From positions 62,001 through 126,000 of the forward strand of contig CAVTLC010000053.1 of the NCBI GenBank assembly GCA_963735445.1: 64,000 nucleotides of DNA. Direction: 5' to 3'. The notes under the pieces were generated by a model that was not told the origin of the DNA, did not search any database, and was given only the letters and a program-made list of their open reading frames with translations. Positions 1-8,903 of this stretch are shown here, piece after piece. This DNA is from AP-15 sp963735445 (GTDB lineage: Bacteria > Pseudomonadota > Alphaproteobacteria > ATCC43930 > CGMCC-115725). The first letter of the stretch is position 1; each line of letters begins with the position of its first letter. The position numbers and the translations under genes are program-made.

Positions 1-89
1 AGTTCGAGCTGGGAAGGCCAGCTCAACGCAGTTGGCAACAGGGAACGGCCATGACGTCCTTGGCATTTCGGTGGATCGAGCCTGCGACA

Positions 90-1013
90 TCATTTGACCT
101 CGACTAGTTCGATGGCTTCGCGGCTCGGGCCTTCGATCATCAGGGCGCGGGTGTCACCGAGCGGGTAGATCGGTTCGAGGATTTTCACCCCTTCGCCCTC
201 GAGCTTGTCGGCCCAGGCGTCGAGATCAGTGACCGACAATGCGATGTGGTCCTGCAGCTGCCCACGCGAGCTGACGAGCGGCGCGTCGCCCTGGTTCGCG
301 TACCACATCATCGAGACATCGCCGAACTCGACCCCGGCGCGCGGCGAGCGGAACATGCCTTCACGGTTCAAAGCCGGCCAGGTTCGATCGGGACCGCGCG
401 CCGGCTTGCCGTCAGGTCCGGTCACCGGGGCGGGCGTATAGCCGGGCCGCATCGGCGCGTTCAGATGCTTTTGATACCATTCGAACGCGGCGATCGGGTC
501 TTCCTGATAGAGGTGGACGTGGTTAAAGCGCTCGACCGGGTGATTGCCGGCGTATTCGACCAGCGCGTTGTCGGGGCCGCGCATATAGGAAAACCCGCCG
601 CCGCCCGCCGGCTTGACGCCTTTAGCCTTGGCATCGGCGATCTGCGCCCGGGTCAGGCCGAGCACGCCGCCGACGCTCGGCCAGGTGTCACTTGAGATGA
701 ATACCGAGCCGCCTTCGTCGGTCGTGTAGAGCGGCAACAACTCGACTTCGGGCCGGCTCTTGTAGGTTTCGAGGCACTCCCGAGCGTCGGTGACATGCCA
801 GCCGAAATGCCAGATCGCACTCTGCGGCTCGGTTGGCGCCGGCGTGTCGACCTTAGTAAACAGCACCAGGACATCGTTCGGCGATTGGAGCGCTGGAAAC
901 CCGCCCCAGCTGCCTTTCGCGGTGCTCGGGAATTGGCGCGTATAGAACTCGATCGCTCGTTCCGGATCGACCGAATTCAGGTGCAGATGATGAAAATTGG
1001 GTGGCGCCAGCAT
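90..1013 (-). CDS. Two-domain VOC (glyoxalase/dioxygenase-fold) protein
   Basis: A 307-residue protein made of two vicinal-oxygen-chelate modules, about residues 6-155 and 163-305. The first opens with HHLHLNS followed by an 'ERAIEFYTR' helix, the second with FNHVHLYQ and 'AAFEWYQKHL'; each carries the His and Glu pattern (for example IELVEV near the end) that binds a metal in this superfamily. VOC enzymes include glyoxalases, extradiol dioxygenases and isomerases, so the fold is clear but the substrate is not. The ATG is preceded by GGAG. It is the last gene of a minus-strand run after folB and the Sul-like folP, about 100 bases behind the latter; the functional link to folate synthesis is not evident. 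Bases 1-89 hold no gene I recognise. Confidence 0.8.
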   Translation of the reverse strand: MLAPPNFHHLHLNSVDPERAIEFYTRQFPSTAKGSWGGFPALQSPNDVLVLFTKVDTPAPTEPQSAIWHFGWHVTDARECLETYKSRPEVELLPLYTTDEGGSVFISSDTWPSVGGVLGLTRAQIADAKAKGVKPAGGGGFSYMRGPDNALVEYAGNHPVERFNHVHLYQEDPIAAFEWYQKHLNAPMRPGYTPAPVTGPDGKPARGPDRTWPALNREGMFRSPRAGVEFGDVSMMWYANQGDAPLVSSRGQLQDHIALSVTDLDAWADKLEGEGVKILEPIYPLGDTRALMIEGPSREAIELVEVK

Positions 1014-1113
1014 GTCGATCTACTCCGGCCGTCGGCTATTGCTCCACTATGCGCCAACCGCGGGGATGAACGCTACTCTCCGGCTTTGACGACCTATCCC
1101 GCTCGCGGTGAAG

Positions 1114-1951
1114 TCAGCCTGCGCCGCTGGCTGCGCGCAGCGCCGATGTAACCCGAAGCGCATCGGCGAGACCGCCCGGGTCGTGGGTGCGGATATAATC
1201 GACACCCTGCTCGGCGGCGAAAAGCTCGGCTGCCAAGGTCGCGGCGCCAACCTCGGCGGCGGAAGCGCGCCCGGTGATCGACCGCAAGAAGGATTTGCGC
1301 GACACCGAAACCAGCACCGGCAGCCCGAAGGCGCGCTTCAGCTCGGCGAGCCGGGCCAGCACATGAAGCGAAGCTTCGGGCCGGCTGCTCAAGAAGAAGC
1401 CCATGCCGGGATCGATAATAATGCGCTCGCGGGCGACGCCGGCCTGTTCGAGCGCCGCAATCCGCTCGGTAAAAAACGCGACGATGCGATCCCATACCTC
1501 GGCAGCGGACAATTCCAGCCGCTGCGCCCGGCCGCGGCCCTGCACGGCGTGCATGACGACGAGCTTGCAACGTGCCGCCGCCAATTCGGGGTACAGCGAC
1601 GGGTCGGGAAAGCCCTGAATGTCATTCAGGTAATCAACTCCTCGCGCGACTGCAAAGCGCTGCACATCCGGCAGAAAGCTGTCGACCGACACCGGCGTGC
1701 CGTCGCGCTGCAGCCCGGCTATGACCGGGTCGAGGCGCCGGATTTCCTCGTCCGCGGATCACCGGCTTGGCGTCGACATTGCTGGCGGCAGCCCCCAGGT
1801 CGATCACATGTGCACCGGCCTCCACCAGGGCCCGCGCATGGGCCAGCGCCGCCTTTGGATCGAGAAACCGGCCGCCATCGGAAAACGAATCCTCGGTAAC
1901 ATTGACGATGCCGAACAGCATCGGAGAGCTTGCGATTGCTGAGTTCGACAC
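1114..1951 (-). CDS. folP: Sul-like dihydropteroate synthase, interrupted by one-base insertion
   Basis: Dihydropteroate synthase joins pterin pyrophosphate to p-aminobenzoate in folate synthesis. Motifs in order are FGIVNVTEDSFSDGG, DLGAAASN, SVDS, NDIQGFPDP, MHAVQGRG, DPGMGFFL, SVSRKSFLR and RTHDP, which track the acquired Sul2-type enzymes much more closely than the housekeeping FolP (which has DPGFGFGK and lacks the GFPD segment). The reading frame breaks near 1751-1756: dropping one C of the sequence reading ATCCGCGGAC gives KPVIADEEIRRL and joins the two halves perfectly, so this is probably an assembly error. The start is a GTG three bases after the folB stop; an ATG ten codons in (MLFGIV) is an alternative. 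Translational coupling with folB supports a real folate role. Whether it confers sulfonamide resistance is not known from the sequence. Confidence 0.85.
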
Positions 1952-1954
1952 GCG

Positions 1955-2338
1955 TTAGCTTGGCCGAGTTCGTTCGAGGATGGCGCCGACACCATCGGTT
2001 TCCGGAAACACATCGAGTTTTTCGACCCACACCCGCACCCGCTCGACCTTGTCGTCGGCAAGGCACGCGTTGCAGATCCGCTCGGCAAAGGCCTCGCAAA
2101 GATCGATGTGACCAGCCGCCGCGATTTGGCGGACAGCGGCGACAATCTTCGCGTAATTGATGATGCGGCGGCGGTCTTCGCCCGGGACCGAAGCCGCAGG
2201 GGTCGCTGTCAGATCGACCGAGACGCGCACCCGCTGTTTTTGCTCGCGCTCGTGGCGCGTAATGCCGATGCTGGCCATCAGCACCAGCCCGCGGACGGTC
2301 ACCACGTACAAAGACGCCGGATCAGAGGGCTCGCTCAT
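1955..2338 (-). CDS. folB: Dihydroneopterin aldolase
   Basis: A 127-residue protein of the FolB fold, cleaving 7,8-dihydroneopterin in folate synthesis. Visible signs are the N-terminal strand ending in 'LMASIGITRHERE', which is the family's 'GIHxxE' region, the central 'INYAKIVAAV' helix, 'CEAFAERICNACL', and the C-terminal 'VRVWVEKLDVFPETDGVG' strand containing the conserved V-K-P-like segment. I place the start at the ATG of MSEPSDP, because the frame stays open upstream only through unrelated sequence. It lies three bases ahead of the dihydropteroate synthase gene on the same strand, an arrangement that makes sense as a small folate operon. Confidence 0.82.
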   Translation of the reverse strand: MSEPSDPASLYVVTVRGLVLMASIGITRHEREQKQRVRVSVDLTATPAASVPGEDRRRIINYAKIVAAVRQIAAAGHIDLCEAFAERICNACLADDKVERVRVWVEKLDVFPETDGVGAILERTRPS

Positions 2339-2432
2339 ACCCCACCATGCCCGGCTAGCATAATCGCCGCAATGGGCCAACGGCCGCCAGTCGAACGGCG
2401 AGCAATCGCCCCCTACTAAGCTAAGCCGGCGC

Positions 2433-3008
2433 TCAACCCTTGAGCAGAGATGGGTCGCGGAGGCTGGTGTCCTGGCCGCGCACCGGGTCGGCGACCGCGT
2501 CTTCGAGACTGCGCGCGCCTTTCCATTCGGTCGGCGGCCGGACATAGCCGTCGCTGCCGATCTGGTCGATGCCCCAATAAATCTCGAGACGGTGGTTGTC
2601 GGGGTCGCGGAATTCGACCGCGAGCTGGCAGCCAGCGCGGCGGCGCCCTTCGAAATCGATCTGGACCCCGTGCCGGCGCAAATGGTCGCGCGCCCGCACG
2701 ACATCGTCGAGGCTGCCGACCTCAAAGGCGATGTGGTTGAGCTCGACGTTATCGGCCGGCGCTTTGGTTGATCCGACGAGGGCGATGCCGTGATGGTCGG
2801 TGTTGCAGCGCAAGAACACCATGCCGCCCGGCACCATCTCCTCCGGATAAACATCGGAGATCTGGAAGCCCAGCACCTCGGTGTAGAACCGCGTTGAGCG
2901 CTCGACATCCTGTACGTTGAGCACGACGTGCCCGATTTTTCCGATGCTGAACGGCAGCCCGCGCGGCCGCTGCATCTGCCTGACCCGGTCGGGATCGTAA
3001 TTTCCCAT
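2433..3008 (-). CDS. Single-domain VOC protein, extradiol dioxygenase-like
   Basis: A 191-residue protein with one glyoxalase/catechol 2,3-dioxygenase-type module. 'KIGHVVLNVQDVERSTRFYTEVLGF' opens the domain, 'NHIAFEV' begins the second half, and 'AVEFRDPDNHRLEIYWG' supplies the terminal Glu; H in GHVVL, H in NHIAF and E in LEIYW are the expected metal ligands. The ATG at 3006-3008 is chosen because it follows AGGAGAAG at a good distance, although the frame is open further upstream. It is the promoter-proximal gene of the minus-strand run leading to folB, and is divergent from the RraA-like gene across about 130 bases. Substrate unknown. Confidence 0.8.
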   Translation of the reverse strand: MGNYDPDRVRQMQRPRGLPFSIGKIGHVVLNVQDVERSTRFYTEVLGFQISDVYPEEMVPGGMVFLRCNTDHHGIALVGSTKAPADNVELNHIAFEVGSLDDVVRARDHLRRHGVQIDFEGRRRAGCQLAVEFRDPDNHRLEIYWGIDQIGSDGYVRPPTEWKGARSLEDAVADPVRGQDTSLRDPSLLKG

Positions 3009-3139
3009 CCCTCTTCTCCTTGTTTGTGCATCCAGGCGAACAAGCCTTGCTGGCGGAAAAACCTTGCTGGGTTGGGCCATTCTCCAATAAAGCCTGGGCC
3101 CGAACAATCACCTGCCAATCAGCCGCCGGAGGAAGCCCG

Positions 3140-3847
3140 ATGCCGAACCTGCCCGATCCCGCCGATCTCGAAGCCTTGCGGGCGTTCGACACGCCGACAA
3201 TCTGCAACGCGCTCGAAATCGTCGCTCCGGCGCGCCGCGCCACCGGCTTTATCCGCCGGCCGTTGGTCGCACCGTTTCCCGAATTGAAGCCGGTTGTGGC
3301 CTTTGCCCGCACCGCGATCATCCGCTCGCGCGAGCCGCATCCGCGCGATCGCGACGAGGCGAAGGAAATCCGCCTCGGCTATTACGCGCATATCGCGGCC
3401 GAGCCGATGCCAAGCATCGCCGTGATCCAGGACATCGATATCCCCGATTACGGTTTTGGCGCGTTCTGGGGCGAGGTGCAGAGCAATGTCCATAAGGGGC
3501 TCGGCTGCCTCGGCGTGATCACCGACGGCTCGGTGCGCGATCTCGATGTGATGGCGCCGGGCTTTTTCGTGCTCGCCGGCTCGATCATGCCGTCGCACGC
3601 GCACGTCCATCTCGTTGATTTTGGCGGCACGGTCAGCGTCGCCGGCATGGTGGTCTCGCCCAATGACGTGATCCATGCCGACCGCCACGGCGCTGTCGTC
3701 GTGCCGTACCAGGCGGTCAAGGAGATTCCGAAGGCGGCCGACCTGTTGGCGCGGCGCGAAAAGGTTATCATCGACGCCGCCCGCTCCCCCGGCTTTTCGG
3801 TCGCTCGCCTGCGCCAAGCCTTCGACGAACAAGAAGACATCCACTGA
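3140..3847 (+). CDS. RraA-like / HMG-CHA aldolase family protein
   Basis: A 235-residue member of the RraA fold, which includes the RNase E regulator RraA, oxaloacetate decarboxylases and 4-hydroxy-4-methyl-2-oxoglutarate aldolases. The signature lies at 'LGVITDGSVRDLDVM', where the R-D pair and preceding glycine-rich loop bind substrate and a divalent metal; 'GGTVSVAGMVVSPNDVIHADRHGAVVVP' is the conserved second half. GGAGGAAG stands six bases before the ATG. Proteins with this length and the 'ICNALE' N-terminus are usually metabolic rather than RNase regulators, so I favour an aldolase or decarboxylase role, but the substrate is unknown. Its stop lies four bases from the inferred kup stop, convergent. 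Confidence 0.78.
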   Translation: MPNLPDPADLEALRAFDTPTICNALEIVAPARRATGFIRRPLVAPFPELKPVVAFARTAIIRSREPHPRDRDEAKEIRLGYYAHIAAEPMPSIAVIQDIDIPDYGFGAFWGEVQSNVHKGLGCLGVITDGSVRDLDVMAPGFFVLAGSIMPSHAHVHLVDFGGTVSVAGMVVSPNDVIHADRHGAVVVPYQAVKEIPKAADLLARREKVIIDAARSPGFSVARLRQAFDEQEDIH

Positions 3848-3851
3848 GCGG

Positions 3852-5733
3852 CTAAAGCTCGAGTTGGCCGCCGAGTTCGACGATGCGGTTGACCGGAATG
3901 TGAAAGAACTCGGTGGCGTCGAGCGCGAGATTGCTCAGCAGCACGAACAGCCTTTTGAACGGCAGCAGTCAACCCGGAGCGCCCCTTGGCAACGATCTTT
4001 TCGCGGCCGACAAAAAACGAGGTCTCCATCAGGTTGAAGCGAAAGCCGCCGACTCGGCACAATGCCAGCGCGCGCGGGATGTCGGGCTCTTCCAAAAAGC
4101 CGTAATGGATCGTCACGGTGTGGAAATTCTGACTTAGATGATCGATCTGCAGCCGCTCGGCCTCGGGCAGCCGCGGCACGTCTTCGGTGCGCACGGTCAT
4201 CAGCACATTGCGCTCGTGCAGGATCTTGTTGTGCTTCATGTTGTGTAAGAGAGCCGCGGGAACGTTGTCGACGCGCGCCGTCATATAGACGGCGGTGCCA
4301 GGAACCCGCACCGGACTGTCGGGCTTTAGGTTTTCGATTAGCGTGGTGAGCGGCAGCGCCCCGCTCGCGCGCTGAATGGCAAGCCGCTGCCGGCCCCACA
4401 GCCAAGTCATCATCACCACGTAGATCGCGAGGCCGATCGCCAGCGGGAACCAGCCGCCATCGATGATCTTCAGCATATTGGCGCTGAAAAACGACAGATC
4501 GATGAACAAGAACAACCCGAATAACGGGATCAGACGCCATAATGGCCAGCCGGCTCCCCAGCGGAAATAGACAAAGGCAAGCACCGTCGTGACCGTCATC
4601 GTGCCTGTCACAGCGATGCCATAGGCTCCGCCCAGCCGATCTGACGAACGAAAGGTGATTACGGTCGCCACCACCGCCACCAGCAGCATCAGGTTCATCG
4701 CCGGGACATAAACTTGGCCAATTTCCTGCTCGGAGGTATGCCGCACCAGCATGCGAGGCAGATAGCCCAGCTGCACCGCCTGACGTGTGATCGAGAACGC
4801 GCCCGAGATCACCGCCTGCGACGCGATAACGGTCGCCGTCGAAGCGAGCGCAACCAGCGGATATAACGCCCAGCTCGGAGCGAGCAGGTAGAACGGGTTC
4901 TCGATGGCGGCTGGTTTTGCCAGCAGCAAGGCTCCCTGGCCAAAATAATTCAGCAGCAGCGCCGGGAAAACAAAGCGCAGCCAGGCGCGGCGGATCGGTG
5001 AGCGTCCGAAATGCCCCATATCGGCGTAAAGCGCTTCGGCCCCAGTCACCGCCAGCACAACAGACCCCAGCAGAACAAAGCCGTGCCACGGATGGTGCCA
5101 CATCAGGTTGACGGCATAGCGCGGATCGACTGCGGTCAGGATTGAAGGGCGCCGCGCAATCTCAATTGCGCCAAGAATGCTGAGCGTCGAAAACCACAGG
5201 ATCATGACCGGGCCAAAGTAGCGGCCGACATGACCCGTGCCGCGGCGCTGGACCATAAACAGGAGGACGAGCAGCAGCAGGGTCAGCGGCACCACATAGG
5301 GCTCAAACGCGGGCGTCGCGACCTTGAGCCCCTCGACCGCGCTCAGCAGCGAGATCGACGGCGTAATGACGCCATCGCCGTAAAACAGTGCCGCCCCGAT
5401 TAGCCCGGCCCACATGATCCACCTGGAGCGGCCGGTCACAGCGGCGCGCATCGCCAAAACCATCAAGGCAAGAATGCCGCCCTCGCCACGATTGTCCGCG
5501 CGCATCAGTACAAGCACGTATTTGACGGTGACGACCAAAGTCAGGGCCCAGGCGATCAGCGACAAAACTCCAAAGACGCGGGTCTGGCTGACGTCGGCAT
5601 TCTCGAAGCACTGCTTGACCGTGTAGAGCGGTGAAGTGCCGATGTCGCCATAGACGACGCCGAGCGCGGAGATTGCCAGGCTTCGGGTAAAGCCTGGGCG
5701 GGTTTCGGTGTGAATGACAGCCGTGTCTGGCAT
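3852..5733 (-). CDS. kup: Low-affinity potassium uptake protein Kup, frame broken near 3' end
   Basis: A KUP-family K+/H+ symporter of about 626 residues with the usual layout: a dozen membrane segments over the first ~430 residues, beginning with 'LGVVYGDIGTSPLYT' (the family's selectivity-linked GDIGTSPLY segment) and 'FYGDGVITPSISLLSAVEGL', then a cytoplasmic C-terminal domain. After 'KIVAKGRSGLT' the frame jumps. One extra base near 3963-3970 is enough to explain it: removing it gives 'LPFKRLFVLL' and ends 'VNRIVELGGQLEL', the normal Kup terminus, at the stop 3852-3854. Without correction the frame runs on through the opposite-strand RraA gene, which is an artefact. The start chosen is MPDTAV, about 20 codons inside the open frame. 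Confidence 0.88.
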
Positions 5734-5926
5734 CGGTGCGCTCGGTCCGTGTACCAAGCTAACGCCACATTGTGAAAATCGGGTCAGCGAGCACAACAGC
5801 CCGAAGAGCCGATAAGTTGCGGGACGCGGGTCGAAAGGACCGCCGGGGCGGGGTTATAGACAGAAATCTGATCGGCGAGCCAGCGGTTCTGAAAATCCCC
5901 AGGGAACGCGCGGTGCCGCAGACCCG

Positions 5927-6964
5927 CTAGCTGACGCGAACGAGCGCCTCGCTTCCTGGCCTTTCCGGCTCGCCAGCCGCTATGGGGTAGAGATCGCGCC
6001 AGCGCCGGCAGCAGATGCTGTGTCCCAGAGTGGCAATTTCGAGCGGTGGCGCCGCCGCGGTGCAGCTGGGTTGAACATGCGGGCAGCGCGTCGCGAACAC
6101 ACAGCCCGGCGGCAGCGCCGCAGCGCTCGGCGGCTCACCAAAGACCCGCTGGCCGGTTCTGCGTGGCTCGGGGTCGAGCCGGGGTGCGGCCGCCAGCAAT
6201 GCTCGGGTATAGGGATGCAACGGCCGGGCAAAAATTTCCTCGGCCGAGGCGAGTTCGACGATCCGCCCGAGATACATGATCGCAACGCGGTCACACAGCC
6301 GCTCGACCACCGACAAATCGTGCGAGATGAACAGGAAGGTCAGCCCGAGCCGCCGCCGCATTTCGAGCAATAGATTGAGAATTGTCGCCTGGACCGACAT
6401 GTCGAGCCCGGAGGTCGGCTCGTCGAGGACGATGATCCGCGGCTGCAGCAACAGGATGCGGGCCAATGCCACGCGCCGCAACTGGCCGCCGGAAAGCTCG
6501 TGCGGATAGCGCGGCCGGACAGAAGCATCGAGGCCGACGGCGCCCAGCACCTCGTCGACCCGCTCGCGGCGCGACTCAGCCGAGCCGGCATCGTGGATAA
6601 CCAGCCCCTCCTCGAGTGTGCGGCCGATGCTCCACCACGGATCCAGCGCCGCCGCGGCATCCTGGTGCACATACTGAATATTCCGCCGAGCGATGCGGGC
6701 GCGCTTTGGCGGGAAGCCGCTCACCAGCTTGCCGGCAAGACGAATCTCGCCTGCGGCCTCGCGCTGCAGCCCCAGAATCGTGCGGCCGAGAGTCGTTTTA
6801 CCGCAGCCTGACTCCCCGACGATGCCAAGGATCTCGCCTTTTTCCACCGCGAGGCTAACGCCGCCCACGGCGCGCACCGGCGGCTTACTTTTCCCGAGCA
6901 GGCGGCGCTCACCGCCGAGCTGCACCGTGACGTCGCGCAATTCGAGGAGCGGCGTTCCGGTCAC
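5927..6964 (-). CDS. Dipeptide/oligopeptide-type ABC transporter ATP-binding protein (DppF-like)
   Basis: A 345-residue cytoplasmic ATPase of the peptide/nickel importer class. It shows Walker A GESGCGKTT, the Q-loop 'QYVHQD', signature LSGGQLRR, Walker B 'IIVLDEPTSGLD', the switch His in 'FISHDLSVV', and the C-terminal oligopeptide-transporter extension with 'CVFATRCPHVQPSC', whose cysteines may hold an Fe-S cluster in relatives. I take the GTG at 6962-6964 as start because it overlaps the stop of the preceding ATPase gene in a GTGA, a sign of translational coupling. It is the distal gene of the five-gene importer operon. Confidence 0.85.
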   Translation of the reverse strand: MTGTPLLELRDVTVQLGGERRLLGKSKPPVRAVGGVSLAVEKGEILGIVGESGCGKTTLGRTILGLQREAAGEIRLAGKLVSGFPPKRARIARRNIQYVHQDAAAALDPWWSIGRTLEEGLVIHDAGSAESRRERVDEVLGAVGLDASVRPRYPHELSGGQLRRVALARILLLQPRIIVLDEPTSGLDMSVQATILNLLLEMRRRLGLTFLFISHDLSVVERLCDRVAIMYLGRIVELASAEEIFARPLHPYTRALLAAAPRLDPEPRRTGQRVFGEPPSAAALPPGCVFATRCPHVQPSCTAAAPPLEIATLGHSICCRRWRDLYPIAAGEPERPGSEALVRVS

Positions 6965-7980
6965 GATGCCAAAACCTCCAATCGCTCGTGCAGCACGCAG
7001 TCGATGAGCCGGCCCGCGGCAGCGCGGACGAGATGCGGGCGACGCGTCGCGCAACCCGGACGCGCCTCTCTACAGCGCGGGGCAAAACGGCAGCCCGGCC
7101 CGGCGCGCAGGGGCGACGGCACCGCGCCGGGAATGCCGGTGAACGATGCCGAACGTTCGGGATGGCACGCCAAAAGGGCGCGCGTATAGGGATGATATGG
7201 CGCACTGAGTATGGCGGCGGTGCGGCCGCGCTCGACCGTCTGCCCGGCGTAGATCACGCAGAGGTCGTCGCATAGCTGCGCGACGACACCGAGATCGTGC
7301 GTCACGAACAGCATCGAGAGGCCGAATTCCTCGACCAGATCGCGCAGGAGATCGAGGATTTGCTGCTGCGTGGTGACGTCGAGCGCTGTCGTCGGCTCAT
7401 CGGCGATAACCAGCGCCGGCGAGCAGGCGAGTGCCGCCGCGATCAGCAGACGCTGGCGCTGTCCACCGGAGAATTGATGCGGATAACGCTCCAGCGCCGC
7501 CTCGGGATCGGGCATCTGAACGCGGCGCAGCAGATTGACAATACGGTCGCGATGGACACGCTCGCGCTGGCCGCGCCCACGCCGCGGGCCCGAGCCATCC
7601 TCCACGTCCGGCGCGTGCCATCGCATAATTTCTTGCAGCTGCGTGCCGACTTTGAAGACCGGATTCAACGCCAGATAGGGATCTTGCGGGATAAAGCCGA
7701 TGCGGCGCCCGCGTATCCGGGTGTTCAGGTCTCGCTCACTGACTCCAAGCAGATCCTCGCCATCAAAGCGGATCTCCCCTTCCTCGATCCGCGCGCCTGC
7801 CGGCAATAGACCGAGGATCGCGCGAACGATGGTCGACTTGCCACAGCCGGACTCACCGACCACCCCAAGGATGTGCCCACGTTCGAGGGTGAAATCGATG
7901 TGGTCGAGGATTTTGGCGAGCCCCTCGTCGGTGGCGATCGACAGCCGCAAACCGCGTATCTCGAGGATCGCGTCGGCCAT
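6961..7980 (-). CDS. Dipeptide/oligopeptide-type ABC transporter ATP-binding protein (DppD-like)
   Basis: The second ATPase of the importer, 339 residues. Walker A is GESGCGKST, signature FSGGQRQR, Walker B 'LVIADEPTTALD', and the switch His lies in 'FVTHDLGVV'. The C-terminal family extension contains 'CRFAPRCREARPGC' with closely spaced cysteines. Residues of about 140-160 are unusually arginine- and glycine-rich (GSGPRRGRGQRERVHRDR), a linker not usual in DppD. Its ATG overlaps the stop of the DppC-like permease gene (ATGA), and its own stop overlaps the DppF-like GTG, so all four downstream genes are coupled. It powers uptake with the DppF-like partner as a heterodimer. Confidence 0.86.
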   Translation of the reverse strand: MADAILEIRGLRLSIATDEGLAKILDHIDFTLERGHILGVVGESGCGKSTIVRAILGLLPAGARIEEGEIRFDGEDLLGVSERDLNTRIRGRRIGFIPQDPYLALNPVFKVGTQLQEIMRWHAPDVEDGSGPRRGRGQRERVHRDRIVNLLRRVQMPDPEAALERYPHQFSGGQRQRLLIAAALACSPALVIADEPTTALDVTTQQQILDLLRDLVEEFGLSMLFVTHDLGVVAQLCDDLCVIYAGQTVERGRTAAILSAPYHPYTRALLACHPERSASFTGIPGAVPSPLRAGPGCRFAPRCREARPGCATRRPHLVRAAAGRLIDCVLHERLEVLAS

Positions 7981-8903
7981 CAGCGCGACCGCCGCAAGCG
8001 TGGATCGACGAGGTCGCGGACCCCGTCACCGAGCAGGTTGAAACCGAGGACGGTGACCAGGATCGCCAGACCTGGAAACGTCGAATACCACCAGGCGTCG
8101 GGAAGGTAGTTGCGGCTTTCCGATATCGTCAGCCCCCAATCGGGCGCCGGCGGGGTGGCGCCCATGCCGAGAAATCCGAGCACCGCCGCCACCAGGATCG
8201 TAAAGCCCATCCCGATCGTCGCGCGCACGATCACAGGCGAGATCGCATTCGGAAGGATATGGAGGAACAGGATGCGCGCATCACCAGCGCCAATGCCGCG
8301 CAAGGCGTCGATAAACAGTGAGGCGCTGAGCCGCCTGGTTTCGGCAAAGACGAGCCGTGTGAAAAACGGCCAATAGGTCAGCGCCAACGCGACCATCGCG
8401 GTTTCAAGCGACGGGCTCATCAGCTGCGCCAATGCCAGCGCCAGGACCAGTTGCGGGATCGCCAGAAAGACGTCGGTCACCCGCATGATGGTTTCCGACA
8501 ACCAGCCCCGGGTATAACCGGCGATCAGCCCGAGCGGCACGCCGATCAGGCTCGCGAGCACCACCACAACGAGCGCCACTTCGAGTGCGCCGCGAGTGCC
8601 GAGAATCACGCGCGAGAACAAGTCGCGGCCGAGATTGTCGGTGCCAAACGGGAACGCCGCACTTGGCGGCTTCAACCGCTGCAGCAAGTGCGAGGCAACG
8701 ATGTCACCGGGATGTGGCGCGATCCAAGGGCCGATCAGCGCAATCACGACGACGCATATGACGATGACGAGCCCGATCAATGCCGGAATGTCGCGGGCGA
8801 ACTTCTTCAGGATCAGCCAGTGTCCGCTGAAACGCCGCGGCTCGCGCCGACCTGATAAGAACGGGCGTGCGATCGTCGGCGATGGCAGGGATGGGGCGCG
8901 CAT
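7980..8903 (-). CDS. ABC transporter permease (DppC-like)
   Basis: A 307-residue inner-membrane permease. The N-terminal extended part precedes a first membrane helix 'ALIGLVIVICVVVIALIGPWIAPH', which is typical of the DppC/OppC branch, and the binding-protein-dependent transport domain follows with 'RDLFSRVILGTRGALEVALV' and the coupling-helix sequence 'ALRGIGAGDARILFLHILPNAISPVIV' that contacts the ATPases. The ATG directly follows the DppB-like stop, with no gap. Substrate cannot be read from permease sequence; the operon's context next to amidases suggests amide- or peptide-like compounds, which is inference. Confidence 0.86.
   Translation of the reverse strand: MRAPSLPSPTIARPFLSGRREPRRFSGHWLILKKFARDIPALIGLVIVICVVVIALIGPWIAPHPGDIVASHLLQRLKPPSAAFPFGTDNLGRDLFSRVILGTRGALEVALVVVVLASLIGVPLGLIAGYTRGWLSETIMRVTDVFLAIPQLVLALALAQLMSPSLETAMVALALTYWPFFTRLVFAETRRLSASLFIDALRGIGAGDARILFLHILPNAISPVIVRATIGMGFTILVAAVLGFLGMGATPPAPDWGLTISESRNYLPDAWWYSTFPGLAILVTVLGFNLLGDGVRDLVDPRLRRSR

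Noticed and set aside
1..89. Tail of a plus-strand gene reading to a TGA at 95-97
   Set aside because: About 30 codons with no recognisable motif, overlapping the end of the VOC gene; cannot be supported.
3448..3851. Apparent 130-codon C-terminal extension of Kup through the RraA-like gene
   Set aside because: The extension is an out-of-frame artefact; the correct Kup end is at 3852 once one inserted base is removed.
5797..5926. Potassium- or c-di-AMP-type riboswitch upstream of kup
   Set aside because: No conserved aptamer core or terminator/antiterminator pair could be seen in the 130-base spacer.
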